Source of the DNA: Verrucomicrobiota bacterium
Lineage (GTDB): Bacteria; Verrucomicrobiota; Kiritimatiellia; JAAZAB01
Length of the DNA: 33,598 bases
Reading direction: 5' to 3'
NCBI GenBank assembly: GCA_018898455.1
Contig: JAHIJO010000229.1
Span: 1-33,598 of the forward strand
Part shown: positions 17,557-26,253 of the stretch, piece by piece
Numbering within the stretch: the first letter of the stretch is position 1
Layout of the letters: the number at the start of each line of letters is the position of its first letter
Position numbers and translations under genes: made by a program
The notes under the pieces: model-generated
Told to the model about the DNA's origin: nothing
What the model saw: the letters and a program-made list of their open reading frames with translations, nothing else
Databases searched by the model: none

Positions 17557-17892
17557 TTAAACGCCCGATCCAGGATCGACGGCTACACACTTGCACTGAA
17601 TGATGGTCCCTGCGATGGATAGTGAATTGCCATTGGCCGTAAGGAAGACTTCCGGGATTTTGGGCAGGTGCTTGATCGCTTTCAGAAATGGCCCGCGGTA
17701 GGAAACCGCCACGGGGCCGAGCCATTCGCCTTCGGCTGACACATAACAGCGGGCGATGCCGGCATCAATCAGTAGGCGGCCGTCAGCGTAGGAGAGGATG
17801 ACACGCCCAATTTCGCTTGGCTTATATGCTCGGAACACGGGCTTGAGGTTGTTGTACAGTTCATCTCTGTTGACTTTGACTCTGTAGCTCAT
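17557..17892 (-). CDS. Small conserved-looking protein, possible sliding-clamp-like single domain (111 aa)
   Basis: I do not recognise a named family. The pattern resembles one domain of a DNA polymerase III beta clamp or PCNA: an N-terminal helix (RDELYNNLKPVFRA), strand pairs ILSYADGRLLIDAG, a loop, then a second helix FLKAIKHLPKIPE and strands VFLTANGNSLSIAG. This is fold-level inference only. Its ATG overlaps the stop of the upstream helicase gene (ATGA, 17889-17892), so the two are translationally coupled and the product is probably made with, and may act on, the helicase/methylase complex. A clamp-like partner could tether or license the helicase on DNA. Confidence 0.7.
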   Translation of the reverse strand: MSYRVKVNRDELYNNLKPVFRAYKPSEIGRVILSYADGRLLIDAGIARCYVSAEGEWLGPVAVSYRGPFLKAIKHLPKIPEVFLTANGNSLSIAGTIIQCKCVAVDPGSGV

Positions 17893-20800
17893 CTTGGTTG
17901 CTCCGCCTTTGACAGCATGTCTTCCATGGAAGGGATTGGGTCTATCCCTTGTGTCGGAGGTTCCGCGGTTCCGCCTTGTTGTTCGACAGTTATAATCACT
18001 TGGTCCTCAACACCAGTTTTTTTGTAAATCGCCAAATAATCGAGACCCAGTTCGCCCTTGAGGCTATCCAATAACTTTTCCATCTCGCGGACGCCGTCGG
18101 CGGTGCCGGTGTCTGGTTTGGCGATCTTTTTGAGTGTTCGCTCAGATAGCGTGCCGTAATACTGGATGTCTTCAATCAGCATCTCAATGAAGGGCCGTCG
18201 TACCTCTGGCAGGGTTGACAGCACCGCCTGAAGCTGATTACGTGCACGGTTCACCAACCCCTGCGTCGAGGAGGCGTCCTGGTCCGGTGCGCGTTTGTAA
18301 CAGCAGAGCTCTCCGTAGTGTTCCCAGAAACCGGGGGTGAACTGCACACGGGGTTCTTGAGGTGCGCAACGGATGGCGTCCAGCCCCTCATCGAGCGTGA
18401 GCGGTGTCACCGCCTCGTCCCGATGACACAGGGCGAATAGCGCCGCTCCGCGCCGCTTGAAGAAGTAGATTCCACCGGGGGTGCGCGCTGACGCCGTTTT
18501 GACCCGCGGCGGCAGTTGCGCAATACGTTCAAGCGCCTCGGGATGGGTACGTCGTATTTCCGCCAGCTCCCGTTGCGCCCGCGTCAGGAAGCTCTCCCCT
18601 TCGCTCTCTTCTGCATCCGCGTTCACCTTCTGGAAGAGTTTGGCGGCCGTGGGCTCTTCGTCCGGCGCCAGGATCTGCACGTCCTCGCCGATGGTCGAGT
18701 GGATCAGGAACATCTTTTCGCCGGCAATCTGCCGGCTACGGTGGATGTCCGCCCCCTGTTCGGTCGGGAAGAAGTTGAAGATGTACAGGTTGTCGAAGAC
18801 CTTCTTTCCGATACGGTTGGTGCGTCCCACGCGCTGGATCACGCGGGTCGGATTCCACGGGATGTCATAGTTGATCACCAGTCCCGCGCGATTCAGGTTG
18901 AAACCTTCGCTCATCCGGTCGGTCGCCAACAGGATCTGGTATTCGTCGTTCTGCTTTGCCTCCGGCCAGGAGGCGTCGAAGTTGGCTTTGACTTTCCGAT
19001 CCATTTCCCTGGTGAGTTTATCGTTGACCACCAGCACCTTGCCCGGCAGGGCGATATCGAGGTAGCCTTGCAGGTGATCCACCGTATCTGCATATTCGCT
19101 GAAAACCAGTACTTTTCGCTGTTGCTTCCCGGCAATCTCCTTGCAGGTGCCGTTCAGGACGGATTGCAGGATCTCAATCAGCCGCTGCGCTTTTGGGTCG
19201 TGCATCGCGAGGTTCAGGTCGTTCATCTCATTTTTGATCGCCCGCAACAGTTTGATGTCGGCCTTGAGGTCGCGGAAGAAGTGGTCGCGGTTGAATTGTT
19301 GGTCCAGATGATAGACCTGCTGGTGTCCTACGGTCTCTCCGCGCTTCAGTTCAGCGACAATCCGCTCCAGTAGCGCGTCACGTTCGTCATCCTCGGCCGC
19401 GAGGATCTTGTCCATCAGCGTCCGGTTGACCAGTAGTGTACCCGTCTTCTCCGTAAACTCCTGCACTTGTTCATGCATGCGGATCGCGTTCTCCAGGCTC
19501 CTGGCAAAGGCGCCGAAGGAACTTTCGAAGCGGCGCACGAGCAGGCCGCGCATGAAGGTGAACATGTTGATCTGCTGTGCCTCTTCCCGTTCGCCCGAAG
19601 TGTCGTATTGGACGGGACGGTAGATAGCGCCGTGGAAGAGCCCGGCGGGACCGAAGTAGTCGGTGATCACCCGGTCGTAGAATTCGCTCTGTTTCTTCGA
19701 GAGGCAGTAGAACTGTTCGGCTGGCGGACGCACCGTCGAAAGGGTTGTGATTTCGGCGGCATATTCCGGGTTGCCCTTCAGATCGAGCCGGTTGCGTCGA
19801 ATGGTCACGGGTTCGATCACCGCCCGCATGCGGCGGGCCATTTCGCCCGCGCGCCTGCCAAGTTCCTGCTTGATTTTCTTGATGTTGCCTTCGTCCGGCC
19901 GCAAGGCGATGCCCAGTTTATCGAGCATCCCGCAGACCTCTTCGCGTTTTTCGGCGGACTTCATGTGTTTGAGCACGAAGCCGATCATCTTGAAGGTCTG
20001 GCCATACACCTTGAAATCGGCCTCCATATTGCCGTCGAGCACAAGCGGGCAGTTCTTTGGCGGCAGGAAGAGTTTGAGCAGTGAGAGCAGGTCGGCAGGC
20101 CTATTGTTGAAGGGCGTAGCCGTCAGAAGGATCACTTCCTTGCCACGGCAAGCCTGCAACAGGTCGTCATAATCCTCGGTATCCTGGTTACGGAAACGAT
20201 GGGCCTCGTCCACGATCACCATGCGGAATTCTCCGTCACGCTCAACGTAGTCGCGAACCTCCTCCATGCTGCCGCAGGAACGGACCTCCCAGTCGTGCAG
20301 TTTGAACTCTCGCAGGTAGGCCGCCCAACCGGTGGTCGCGCCCTGATCCCCAACCAGTCCCGGCGGAACGATGACTATCCCACGGCGCCCCCGGAGTCGT
20401 GCAATCAGGCAGGCAATCACCGTTTTACCAAGTCCCACCACGTCCGCCACAATCACGCCGTTGTAGGCCCCCAGCGTCGCCAGCGCCTGGTTGACGGCAT
20501 CAACCTGGTATTTGTAGCGCTTGTAGCCCGCCTCCTCCAGAATCCGGCCAATACGCGCGCTGTAGTCTGTAAGCAGCCGCTGTTCGACATAGTTCTGCAG
20601 GACCAGCAGGTACGCCTCGAAAGGGGTGACCGGTGCGACAATGGAGGCGCGCTCGAAGATCGCCAGCAAACGCTGCCGCACGGATTCGTCCTCGGTAAGT
20701 GGCACAGAATGATGATCGGTCCAAAGTTCCTCAAAGTAGGCGCTGGCCTCGGCAAACCCGAAGTCCGAGAGGTCCAGGTTCAACTCCGCGTTGGTCTCCA

Positions 20801-21296
20801 GCCCCGGCTGCGTCAGGTTGCTGCTGCCGCTAATCCAGACGCCCGGTTTCACCTTGCTGTAGGGTTCGGCGATGTCGAAGAGGTAAAGTTTAGCATGGTT
20901 CGGCTCGCGCGTCTTCCGGATGACCAGCCTGCCAGCGCGCACCAGTTCAATGAAGGTGCTCACCCGCTCGTAGAAGAACTGCTTGTCCAGCGACGCAGAG
21001 CGCAGCGCCCGACGCAGGTTCTCCAGGTAGGCATCCTGCGCCTCGCCCCGGCTTTGCTCACGGACATTGAGGACCAATTCCTGTAACTGTCCACAATGCT
21101 CCTCCGCCTCCATCCCCACCAACACCCTCAGTTTGATGGTCGGATTCTCGCGTAAAGCCTCGTACAACACCTTGACACCGGAGAAATAGAAGAAGCCGAC
21201 CAGCGCGCGCATCTCGCGGCTCGTCGAGATCAGTTCGCGCAGGCGCTGGCCCAGATTGCCGCTCGCGCCGTTGGTTATGAAGAGATTTGTGGGCAT
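17889..21296 (-). CDS. PLD-nuclease / SNF2-type helicase fusion (restriction-like effector)
   Basis: 1135-aa DNA translocase with its own nuclease domain. Residues 1-200 form a phospholipase D-superfamily domain with HAKLYLFD (134-141) and GSSNLT (157-162), the HxK...GSxN signature of PLD nucleases. The helicase core has VVGLGKT (286-291), VDEAHRF (DEAH 363-366), LTATPFNN (391-398), a second RecA domain with KVLVFSEYADT and LLATDRMSEGFNL, and motif VI QRVGRTNRIGK. The C-terminal 250 residues are unassigned. PLD-helicase fusions occur in type IV and type IIG/III-like restriction and resemble parts of DISARM. The start ATG lies 19 bp after the methyltransferase stop. It should cut or unwind unmodified DNA in partnership with that methyltransferase; this is inference from context. 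Confidence 0.88.
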   Translation of the reverse strand: MPTNLFITNGASGNLGQRLRELISTSREMRALVGFFYFSGVKVLYEALRENPTIKLRVLVGMEAEEHCGQLQELVLNVREQSRGEAQDAYLENLRRALRSASLDKQFFYERVSTFIELVRAGRLVIRKTREPNHAKLYLFDIAEPYSKVKPGVWISGSSNLTQPGLETNAELNLDLSDFGFAEASAYFEELWTDHHSVPLTEDESVRQRLLAIFERASIVAPVTPFEAYLLVLQNYVEQRLLTDYSARIGRILEEAGYKRYKYQVDAVNQALATLGAYNGVIVADVVGLGKTVIACLIARLRGRRGIVIVPPGLVGDQGATTGWAAYLREFKLHDWEVRSCGSMEEVRDYVERDGEFRMVIVDEAHRFRNQDTEDYDDLLQACRGKEVILLTATPFNNRPADLLSLLKLFLPPKNCPLVLDGNMEADFKVYGQTFKMIGFVLKHMKSAEKREEVCGMLDKLGIALRPDEGNIKKIKQELGRRAGEMARRMRAVIEPVTIRRNRLDLKGNPEYAAEITTLSTVRPPAEQFYCLSKKQSEFYDRVITDYFGPAGLFHGAIYRPVQYDTSGEREEAQQINMFTFMRGLLVRRFESSFGAFARSLENAIRMHEQVQEFTEKTGTLLVNRTLMDKILAAEDDERDALLERIVAELKRGETVGHQQVYHLDQQFNRDHFFRDLKADIKLLRAIKNEMNDLNLAMHDPKAQRLIEILQSVLNGTCKEIAGKQQRKVLVFSEYADTVDHLQGYLDIALPGKVLVVNDKLTREMDRKVKANFDASWPEAKQNDEYQILLATDRMSEGFNLNRAGLVINYDIPWNPTRVIQRVGRTNRIGKKVFDNLYIFNFFPTEQGADIHRSRQIAGEKMFLIHSTIGEDVQILAPDEEPTAAKLFQKVNADAEESEGESFLTRAQRELAEIRRTHPEALERIAQLPPRVKTASARTPGGIYFFKRRGAALFALCHRDEAVTPLTLDEGLDAIRCAPQEPRVQFTPGFWEHYGELCCYKRAPDQDASSTQGLVNRARNQLQAVLSTLPEVRRPFIEMLIEDIQYYGTLSERTLKKIAKPDTGTADGVREMEKLLDSLKGELGLDYLAIYKKTGVEDQVIITVEQQGGTAEPPTQGIDPIPSMEDMLSKAEQPR

Positions 21297-21315
21297 GGGT
21301 TTAGGTTGTTTGGGG

Positions 21316-24300
21316 TTAGGAAAGGTCAGAATCTTCGGTCATCACGCTCTTTCGGGGTTGCCGGGTTGCGGACACCTTTGCCGGTTTGGCGACGGTGGCC
21401 GTCCGCTTTGTGCCGGCCTCCAGCCCTTCCACAATCGCAATTTCCTCCTCCGTGAGGCCGTAGAGTTCATAGACGAGGTGGTCAATCTCGGTTTCAAACG
21501 ACGTAACGTCAGCGGCGGGGTCTACGGCTTTAGTGGCAAGGATGCGGTCAACAACTACGACGTACGGTGTTTCATTTTTTGTTGTCTTGATTGGCAGCAA
21601 CTCCAAATCGGTCATCAAGATTTGAGGGAACCCCTGCTGATTTGTTATAAACATCAGTTTAGTATAATAATTTAGGAGTTTTGAATTCAGTAACGCGAAC
21701 AGAAACTTGTCTGACGTGTTCGATGCTATTGACGAACAGGAGTACAACGTGCTTTCGGTCAACGCAGGATATTCCAGAAAAGCACAACACAAGGTGTCCC
21801 CTGTACGTCGAATCAATATTCGAGGATAATGGTTGTGTTTATCCAGTTTTTTAGTTCCGCCGATAATTATCAATTTTTTGTAATTTGTATAATATGTTGA
21901 CGGAATAGTCCATTTTGCAATGTTCTTTCCTAACAAGAAAACGTCTGGATGCTGCTTGCTTTTGCTTTGCGTAACAACAGATTCACGATCTTGAACAACC
22001 ATGCCCTTAAACAAAAACGAAAGGGAATTCAACGGCGACGAATCCTTCTCAATTTTTCTTAATAATGAATCATCATTTTCCACCAAATCGCGAATAAAAT
22101 AATCGTGGTCAAAATGTAATTTCCGCGTTGGAACGGTCACTGCATCCAGATAAACGAATATCAGACTACCTGTAACTGCATTATCAAACACAAAATCGGT
22201 AAATGTGGCAATTTTTGCAACGCTTCCATTTTTGAACATTAACTCCTTACAGGTTTCATAACTCCGTGTCTTAAATAATCCTTCTGGAACAATATAAGAA
22301 AGCACGGCTTCTCGTTTCAGCATTTGTTTGACGGCTTTTTCAATAAACGGTATGAACAAATTTTTTGAATAGGAGTTTTTAATCGATGGATAGGTTTCAA
22401 TCAAATGCGCAAGGAAATGGCTATCCGTATTCTTCTTGGTCAGGATTTTATACGGCGGGTTGCCGATCACGATATCGAACCCGCCCTTGAAACCGAACAT
22501 CCACTCCGGGTCGAAAAAGTGAGATGATGCGTTCTGGTCGTAGGGGTCCCAAGCAGCCAACCTTTCGGCCTCCTTCTGGAAGGCGCTCTTGTTCTTAGCC
22601 CGGTTCTCCTCGGCCTGGATGGCACGGGTGTTGCGGCTGATCTCGTAGTCCAGATTATCACGCTGTTCCTTGTTCACATCCACGCGCAGCGTGGTCTGGA
22701 CGACCGGAGGGGACTCCTCGAACAGGTTTATCTGCGCGGGGGTAGAGCGGACAACGTCCTGCCAGTCTTCCTTTTCGACTGCCTTGCGTCGGCCTTGGAG
22801 CGACTCGATTTCGGTCTGGCAGAAGGCGATCTTGGCAGTATTCGGCTTGCTGGCAATCTCGATGAGGCGCGACTTGATCTTGCCCCTCAATTCGCGGTCC
22901 AGTTTGCGGCAGACGTTCTTGTCAGGAGCAGTACGCGCCCGGAAATGCCGGTGACGGACCTCGGCGAGTTCAGCACGCAGGCTCTCCAACGCTGGATCAT
23001 CTAAACGGCTTTTACCATCAGCAGGTTTGAGTTCATCGGCGAAGGCAGAAGAGAGGCCGATCAGGGAGTTAGCGGCGACAAACTTCGTCTCCAGGTTCGG
23101 CAGAGGGAGCATGCCGTAGTTGCCCGCGACATTGGCAGGGTCAGGCTTTTGATCGCAGACAAGGGTGATGAAAGCACGGAGCTTGGCGATCTGGACGGCG
23201 ATTTCCTGTATGTCTACACCGAAGATGCAGTTTTCGATAAGGTAGAGCTTGCGGGCATAATCTGGCTCATTGATACTGCGCTCGAAAGTGCCCGTAATTC
23301 GTTCGAGCTGAGACTTCTTTTCATCTTCGTCCAGAGAATCGGCCTCGGTCAACGCCTTCTCGGTTTCTTCCATGACCACCTCGTGCCAGATGGCGTTTTT
23401 CTCGTCGAGACGTTGGAGCACATGCACCATCTTGAGCAGGAGTCCCATCGGGAAAGCGCCCGAGCCACAGGCGGGGTCGAGGATACGGCAGTGGTAGAGG
23501 GCTTCGACCAGTTTGCGGCGAACGGCTTCGGTAAAATCGGGCAGATTTTCATCGCCCAACAGGAGACGGATAGCGGATTCCTCCACCTCATGGGCCTGCG
23601 TCCGGAGATGGGCAACGAGACTCTCGTTCACCATATAGTTGACGATCTCGCGCGGGGTGTAGAAGGAGCCGCTCTGTTTGCGGGCGGTTTCCCGCGTCTC
23701 TGGGTTGTAGGCGCCCAGCAGGTTTTCAAAGACCTTGCCGAGCAGTTCGGGATCGAGGGCAACATCGGCGTCGTTCGGGGCGTTTTCGTCCATGGTGAAG
23801 TCGTAGCGGGCGAAGAGCGTTATCAAACCTTGGTTGTCAAAAAAAAAGTTATTCGGAATGCGAGCACGCTTCTCCTGTTTTCGACTGAAGCCGTCGTAGT
23901 ACAACACAGGACTGCGAGGACTGTCGTCGCGCTTCCGGTCCAGACACTCGAAAAGTCCACCATTGAGGAAAGGCGCTTTCTTGAACAGCGCCATGACCTG
24001 CTCGGGCGAGCAAGCAAACTCCTTGCTATAGCGGAAGAGCATTTTGATGCCCAGATGTTCCTTGTCCTGGTCTCCAGTCTCAGGCGCAAATCGTCGCTCT
24101 CCGATTTCACAATTCAACGTGGCGAAAAACAGGTTCTGGAGAATTGCCCGATAAAACTGATTCTGCTCTGAAGAAAACGGATCGAAATCCTTGAGGATCT
24201 GCGTGAGATCAGTAGGTTCAAAGAGTTGCTTTGGCACTAGATCCTTCTGGCGAATAAACCATACGAACATGAGGCGAGTGATCAAACGGATCAGTTGATC

Positions 24301-24933
24301 CGACTTCACCTCACCGGCTTTCTTGTCCTTCACAAGATCGTTCGGGAACCAGACTGTGCTTGCAGTCTGGGCGCGTTCATACCAGGTGAAGAGACTGTTG
24401 TAGAACTCTTTGGTCAGGGCCTCAACGGAAAAGGCGGCGGTGAGGTCCTGGTAGGTTCCAAAGGGTGACTTCATACGGGCGCGGAACGTCTTGTTCCGGT
24501 CCCGCGTGACGAAGAAGGACTGGCGCTTGAAATCGCTGTATACGAGCCTCTTGCCCTCCGCGCGCCCGGAGACGAGACTGAGTCGGAAGGCGCCGGCATC
24601 GTCATAGAAGGCAAACAGGCCTTGCGTGAAGAGCCCCTTCACCTTGGCGGGAGGCTTGTCAATGGCGGCCTGGAGTTGTTTGCGGGCAAACTCAAACTGG
24701 CGGCGGCGGCTGGAGCGCTCATTGATTTGATCTCCGGCGTGTATGGCCATGACCAGCAGGGGACGGTTTGCATCGCCATCTGGCAGGGTCTGAACATAGC
24801 CTACGATCTCGGCTTGGGCGAAACCACCGGCATCCGACGCCGCATGGAGATCGGGGGTAAAGCGATTGAACTGCTTCCAGCACCATTTACTGAATGACTC
24901 CGGCGAAAATTGGCCAATCAACTCGTCACTCAC
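21316..24933 (-). CDS. Eco57I-like N6-adenine DNA methyltransferase with built-in target-recognition domain
   Basis: 1205-aa modification enzyme expected to methylate adenine in a specific site. The core has GSFYTPREIVNYM (422-434), SAM-binding motif I DPACGSGAF (486-494) and catalytic NPPY at about residue 826 in FDIVIGNPPY. The part after NPPY (about 830-1125) is the target-recognition region and is strikingly AT-rich in DNA (21560-22440) compared with the rest. The N-terminal 400 residues are helical; I see no clear PD-(D/E)XK motif, so restriction is probably supplied by the downstream PLD-helicase. The start is GTG (24931-24933) with GGAGGT five bases upstream. It is the first gene of the minus-strand defence operon. 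Confidence 0.9.
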   Translation of the reverse strand: MSDELIGQFSPESFSKWCWKQFNRFTPDLHAASDAGGFAQAEIVGYVQTLPDGDANRPLLVMAIHAGDQINERSSRRRQFEFARKQLQAAIDKPPAKVKGLFTQGLFAFYDDAGAFRLSLVSGRAEGKRLVYSDFKRQSFFVTRDRNKTFRARMKSPFGTYQDLTAAFSVEALTKEFYNSLFTWYERAQTASTVWFPNDLVKDKKAGEVKSDQLIRLITRLMFVWFIRQKDLVPKQLFEPTDLTQILKDFDPFSSEQNQFYRAILQNLFFATLNCEIGERRFAPETGDQDKEHLGIKMLFRYSKEFACSPEQVMALFKKAPFLNGGLFECLDRKRDDSPRSPVLYYDGFSRKQEKRARIPNNFFFDNQGLITLFARYDFTMDENAPNDADVALDPELLGKVFENLLGAYNPETRETARKQSGSFYTPREIVNYMVNESLVAHLRTQAHEVEESAIRLLLGDENLPDFTEAVRRKLVEALYHCRILDPACGSGAFPMGLLLKMVHVLQRLDEKNAIWHEVVMEETEKALTEADSLDEDEKKSQLERITGTFERSINEPDYARKLYLIENCIFGVDIQEIAVQIAKLRAFITLVCDQKPDPANVAGNYGMLPLPNLETKFVAANSLIGLSSAFADELKPADGKSRLDDPALESLRAELAEVRHRHFRARTAPDKNVCRKLDRELRGKIKSRLIEIASKPNTAKIAFCQTEIESLQGRRKAVEKEDWQDVVRSTPAQINLFEESPPVVQTTLRVDVNKEQRDNLDYEISRNTRAIQAEENRAKNKSAFQKEAERLAAWDPYDQNASSHFFDPEWMFGFKGGFDIVIGNPPYKILTKKNTDSHFLAHLIETYPSIKNSYSKNLFIPFIEKAVKQMLKREAVLSYIVPEGLFKTRSYETCKELMFKNGSVAKIATFTDFVFDNAVTGSLIFVYLDAVTVPTRKLHFDHDYFIRDLVENDDSLLRKIEKDSSPLNSLSFLFKGMVVQDRESVVTQSKSKQHPDVFLLGKNIAKWTIPSTYYTNYKKLIIIGGTKKLDKHNHYPRILIRRTGDTLCCAFLEYPALTESTLYSCSSIASNTSDKFLFALLNSKLLNYYTKLMFITNQQGFPQILMTDLELLPIKTTKNETPYVVVVDRILATKAVDPAADVTSFETEIDHLVYELYGLTEEEIAIVEGLEAGTKRTATVAKPAKVSATRQPRKSVMTEDSDLS

Positions 24934-25407
24934 GATCTACCTCCAGAATTCGCCGAGGCCATAGGCGAGCAAGCCTATTCCCGGCACCTTCCCACCCACA
25001 CGATCACAGCGGTTTTGAATGTAGCAGGGCATTTCCGGAATTACCAGTTGAAAGAGGCGGCATGATCGGCGGGGTAAAATAAAACGGTTGCGGACGCTCG
25101 CGGCCGGCCAGAAGGCGCTGTCGGTTGTAAGACAGGCAACAGGCATAAAGACGCTTCGAGCGTCAAAACAGTTTAAACCTGCCAAGAGAAGTAAGTGCTG
25201 ACAGTATAATCTCCGCCGTATTTTGGCGCTGTCAAATTAGGAAAACATCAGTATTTTCCCTTTATTGTCTATGCGTTCCTCTCGTTTTACCGTCTTTTGT
25301 CTTTCGCGTCCCTTTTTCTCTTTTTCGATAAAAAGAAAATATAAAGATTTATCTTGCATTTTCCATGCGACACTGTCAGAGTATGGGCATGAAAGGAAAG
25401 GATCTTT
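24934..25407. promoter_or_regulatory. Divergent intergenic region with candidate promoter for the methylase operon
   Basis: 474 bp without a credible gene, separating the minus-strand methylase operon from the plus-strand HTH-like gene. On the minus strand TTGACA (25230-25235) and GATTAT (25206-25211) are 18 bp apart and could drive the operon, leaving a leader of about 260 bases. A hairpin GACGCT/AGCGTC (25150-25164) lies in that leader. CTGACAG (25198-25204) and its inverse CTGTCAG (25373-25379) lie near the two candidate transcription starts and could be shared operator halves. A TCTTTTT/AAAAAGA hairpin lies near 25318-25336. Confidence 0.4.
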
Positions 25408-25809
25408 ATGAACAACAACACAGTTAGACAAGCCCTTATCGAGCAACGCACCAACCGTCTGAACGTGCTTGCGTCAATGGACCCAGACATTAAAGCAATT
25501 GATAGAGTTCTCTCAATGATAGGATCTGAAACCACAACAGATAGTATGGTAAGGACTGATTTAGTGTCGGATACTACAACTAATGGTGGAAAGTCAGAAA
25601 CCTTTGCAAAAAGTTTTCGCCGTGCTATTGAAGCAATGCAAGGGGATTTTACGTCACAAGATTTGCATAAGATTCTTAAAAAGGAATTGGCAGAGTTTAA
25701 TGAGAATAGCTTTTATGCCCAACTATTCAAATGTAAAGGGCAGGAAATCGTAGTTGTTCAACCAAAGTGTGGCAGAAAAGCAGCAATATATAGAAAAAAA
25801 GTTGTTTAG
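25408..25809 (+). CDS. Hypothetical protein with possible C-terminal winged-helix domain (133 aa)
   Basis: No family recognised. The N-terminal 60 residues are polar and helical (NNNTVRQALIEQRTNRLNVL). The C-terminal half (about 68-130) looks like a small helix-turn-helix or winged-helix unit: SFRRAIEAMQGDFTSQDLHK, then LAEFNENSFYAQLFKCKG, a strand VVVQPKCGRKAAIYRKK, and Lys/Arg-rich ends. The start ATG is supported by AAAGGAAAGGA upstream. It is AT-rich compared with the surrounding genes, which suggests recent transfer from a phage or plasmid. It begins the plus-strand unit that includes the leader peptide and the 47-aa gene, and may regulate the divergent methylase operon; this is inference. 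Confidence 0.7.
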   Translation: MNNNTVRQALIEQRTNRLNVLASMDPDIKAIDRVLSMIGSETTTDSMVRTDLVSDTTTNGGKSETFAKSFRRAIEAMQGDFTSQDLHKILKKELAEFNENSFYAQLFKCKGQEIVVVQPKCGRKAAIYRKKVV

Positions 25810-25851
25810 ACGATATGAGACTCTTTATGATGAGTAGGAAAAGGAGGGATT

Positions 25852-25899
25852 ATGTATTTTATTAAAATGGGCGCTCCCGTCTACGGTCTAAACGGATAG
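25852..25899 (+). CDS. 15-aa leader-type ORF (MYFIKMGAPVYGLNG)
   Basis: This tiny ORF has one of the best ribosome-binding sites in the window: AAAAGGAGGG ending three bases before its ATG. It starts 42 bp after the HTH-like gene stop. Its codons 7-16 make up the 5' half of the hairpin system that follows (GGGCGCTCCCGT). Ribosome position on this ORF would therefore decide which hairpins can form, as in attenuation leaders. Alternatively it is a functional small peptide. Confidence 0.5.
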   Translation: MYFIKMGAPVYGLNG

Positions 25900-26083
25900 G
25901 GCGCCTTAAATAAGAGAGCGGCTCGTGGAATCTTTTCTTCGCGGGATAGAATTCCACGAGCCGCAACGACCACCCCCGTTACTGAACGAGTAAACGGGAG
26001 CACCGGGCAGGGCCGGTTACTTATTGCATATATACACGTTGCTGGTTTAATCCCTGCCGGTCAAGTACTATTTTATTAATAGT
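25869..26083 (+). promoter_or_regulatory. Structured RNA candidate: tandem hairpins with mutually exclusive pairings
   Basis: Hairpins in order: GGCGC/GCGCC (25870-25874 with 25901-25905, inner CCGT/ACGG); a perfect 14-bp stem 25918-25931 with 25951-25964 (19-base loop); CCCGTTACT/AGT-A-AACGGG (25975-25998); a 10-bp stem with one bulge, 26002-26012 with 26052-26061; and ACTATT/AATAGT (26067-26083) just before the next ribosome-binding site. GCTCCCGT (25873-25880) is also perfectly complementary to ACGGGAGC (25994-26001), which would compete with hairpins 1 and 3. This is the pattern of a regulatory leader RNA; it matches no riboswitch class that I recognise. Confidence 0.5.
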
Positions 26084-26101
26084 CTTATGGAGGCAGTAAC
26101 T

Positions 26102-26245
26102 ATGGCAGTAAATATGAAACATGATTATCCTATGCCACGTCCAGGCATGCGCTTAATCTTTCGTCCTTATATCACACATAAGGCGACAGGGCGGCGCATA
26201 TATCCTAAGCGGGCGCGTTATTTCCCGCTTTGGGTTGAAGCCTAA
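26102..26245 (+). CDS. 47-aa basic hypothetical protein
   Basis: Not a recognised family. It starts at ATG 26102-26104, nine bases after GGAGG, and ends at TAA 26243-26245. The sequence is Arg/Lys/Tyr/Pro-rich, with PRPGMRLIFRPYI and ATGRRIYPKRARYFPLWVEA. The pattern of a strand, a TGRRIYPKRA turn and a hydrophobic final strand looks like a compact beta protein of the sort common in phages and integrative elements. It directly follows the hairpin array and precedes a strong terminator, so it is the final and presumably regulated gene of the plus-strand unit. Confidence 0.65.
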   Translation: MAVNMKHDYPMPRPGMRLIFRPYITHKATGRRIYPKRARYFPLWVEA

Positions 26246-26253
26246 GTAGATGG

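Noticed and set aside
23149-24171. 340-codon plus-strand open frame inside the methylase gene
   Set aside because: Antisense of a gene with clear methyltransferase motifs; no family features.
10785-24933. DISARM or BREX assignment for the defence operon
   Set aside because: No DrmA/DrmB-type helicase-DUF1998 pair and no PglZ, BrxC or BrxL proteins are present; only generic methylase and PLD-helicase parts are shared.
24937-25185. 82-codon minus-strand frame directly before the methylase start
   Set aside because: TTG start without ribosome-binding site; no recognisable domain; more likely untranslated leader.
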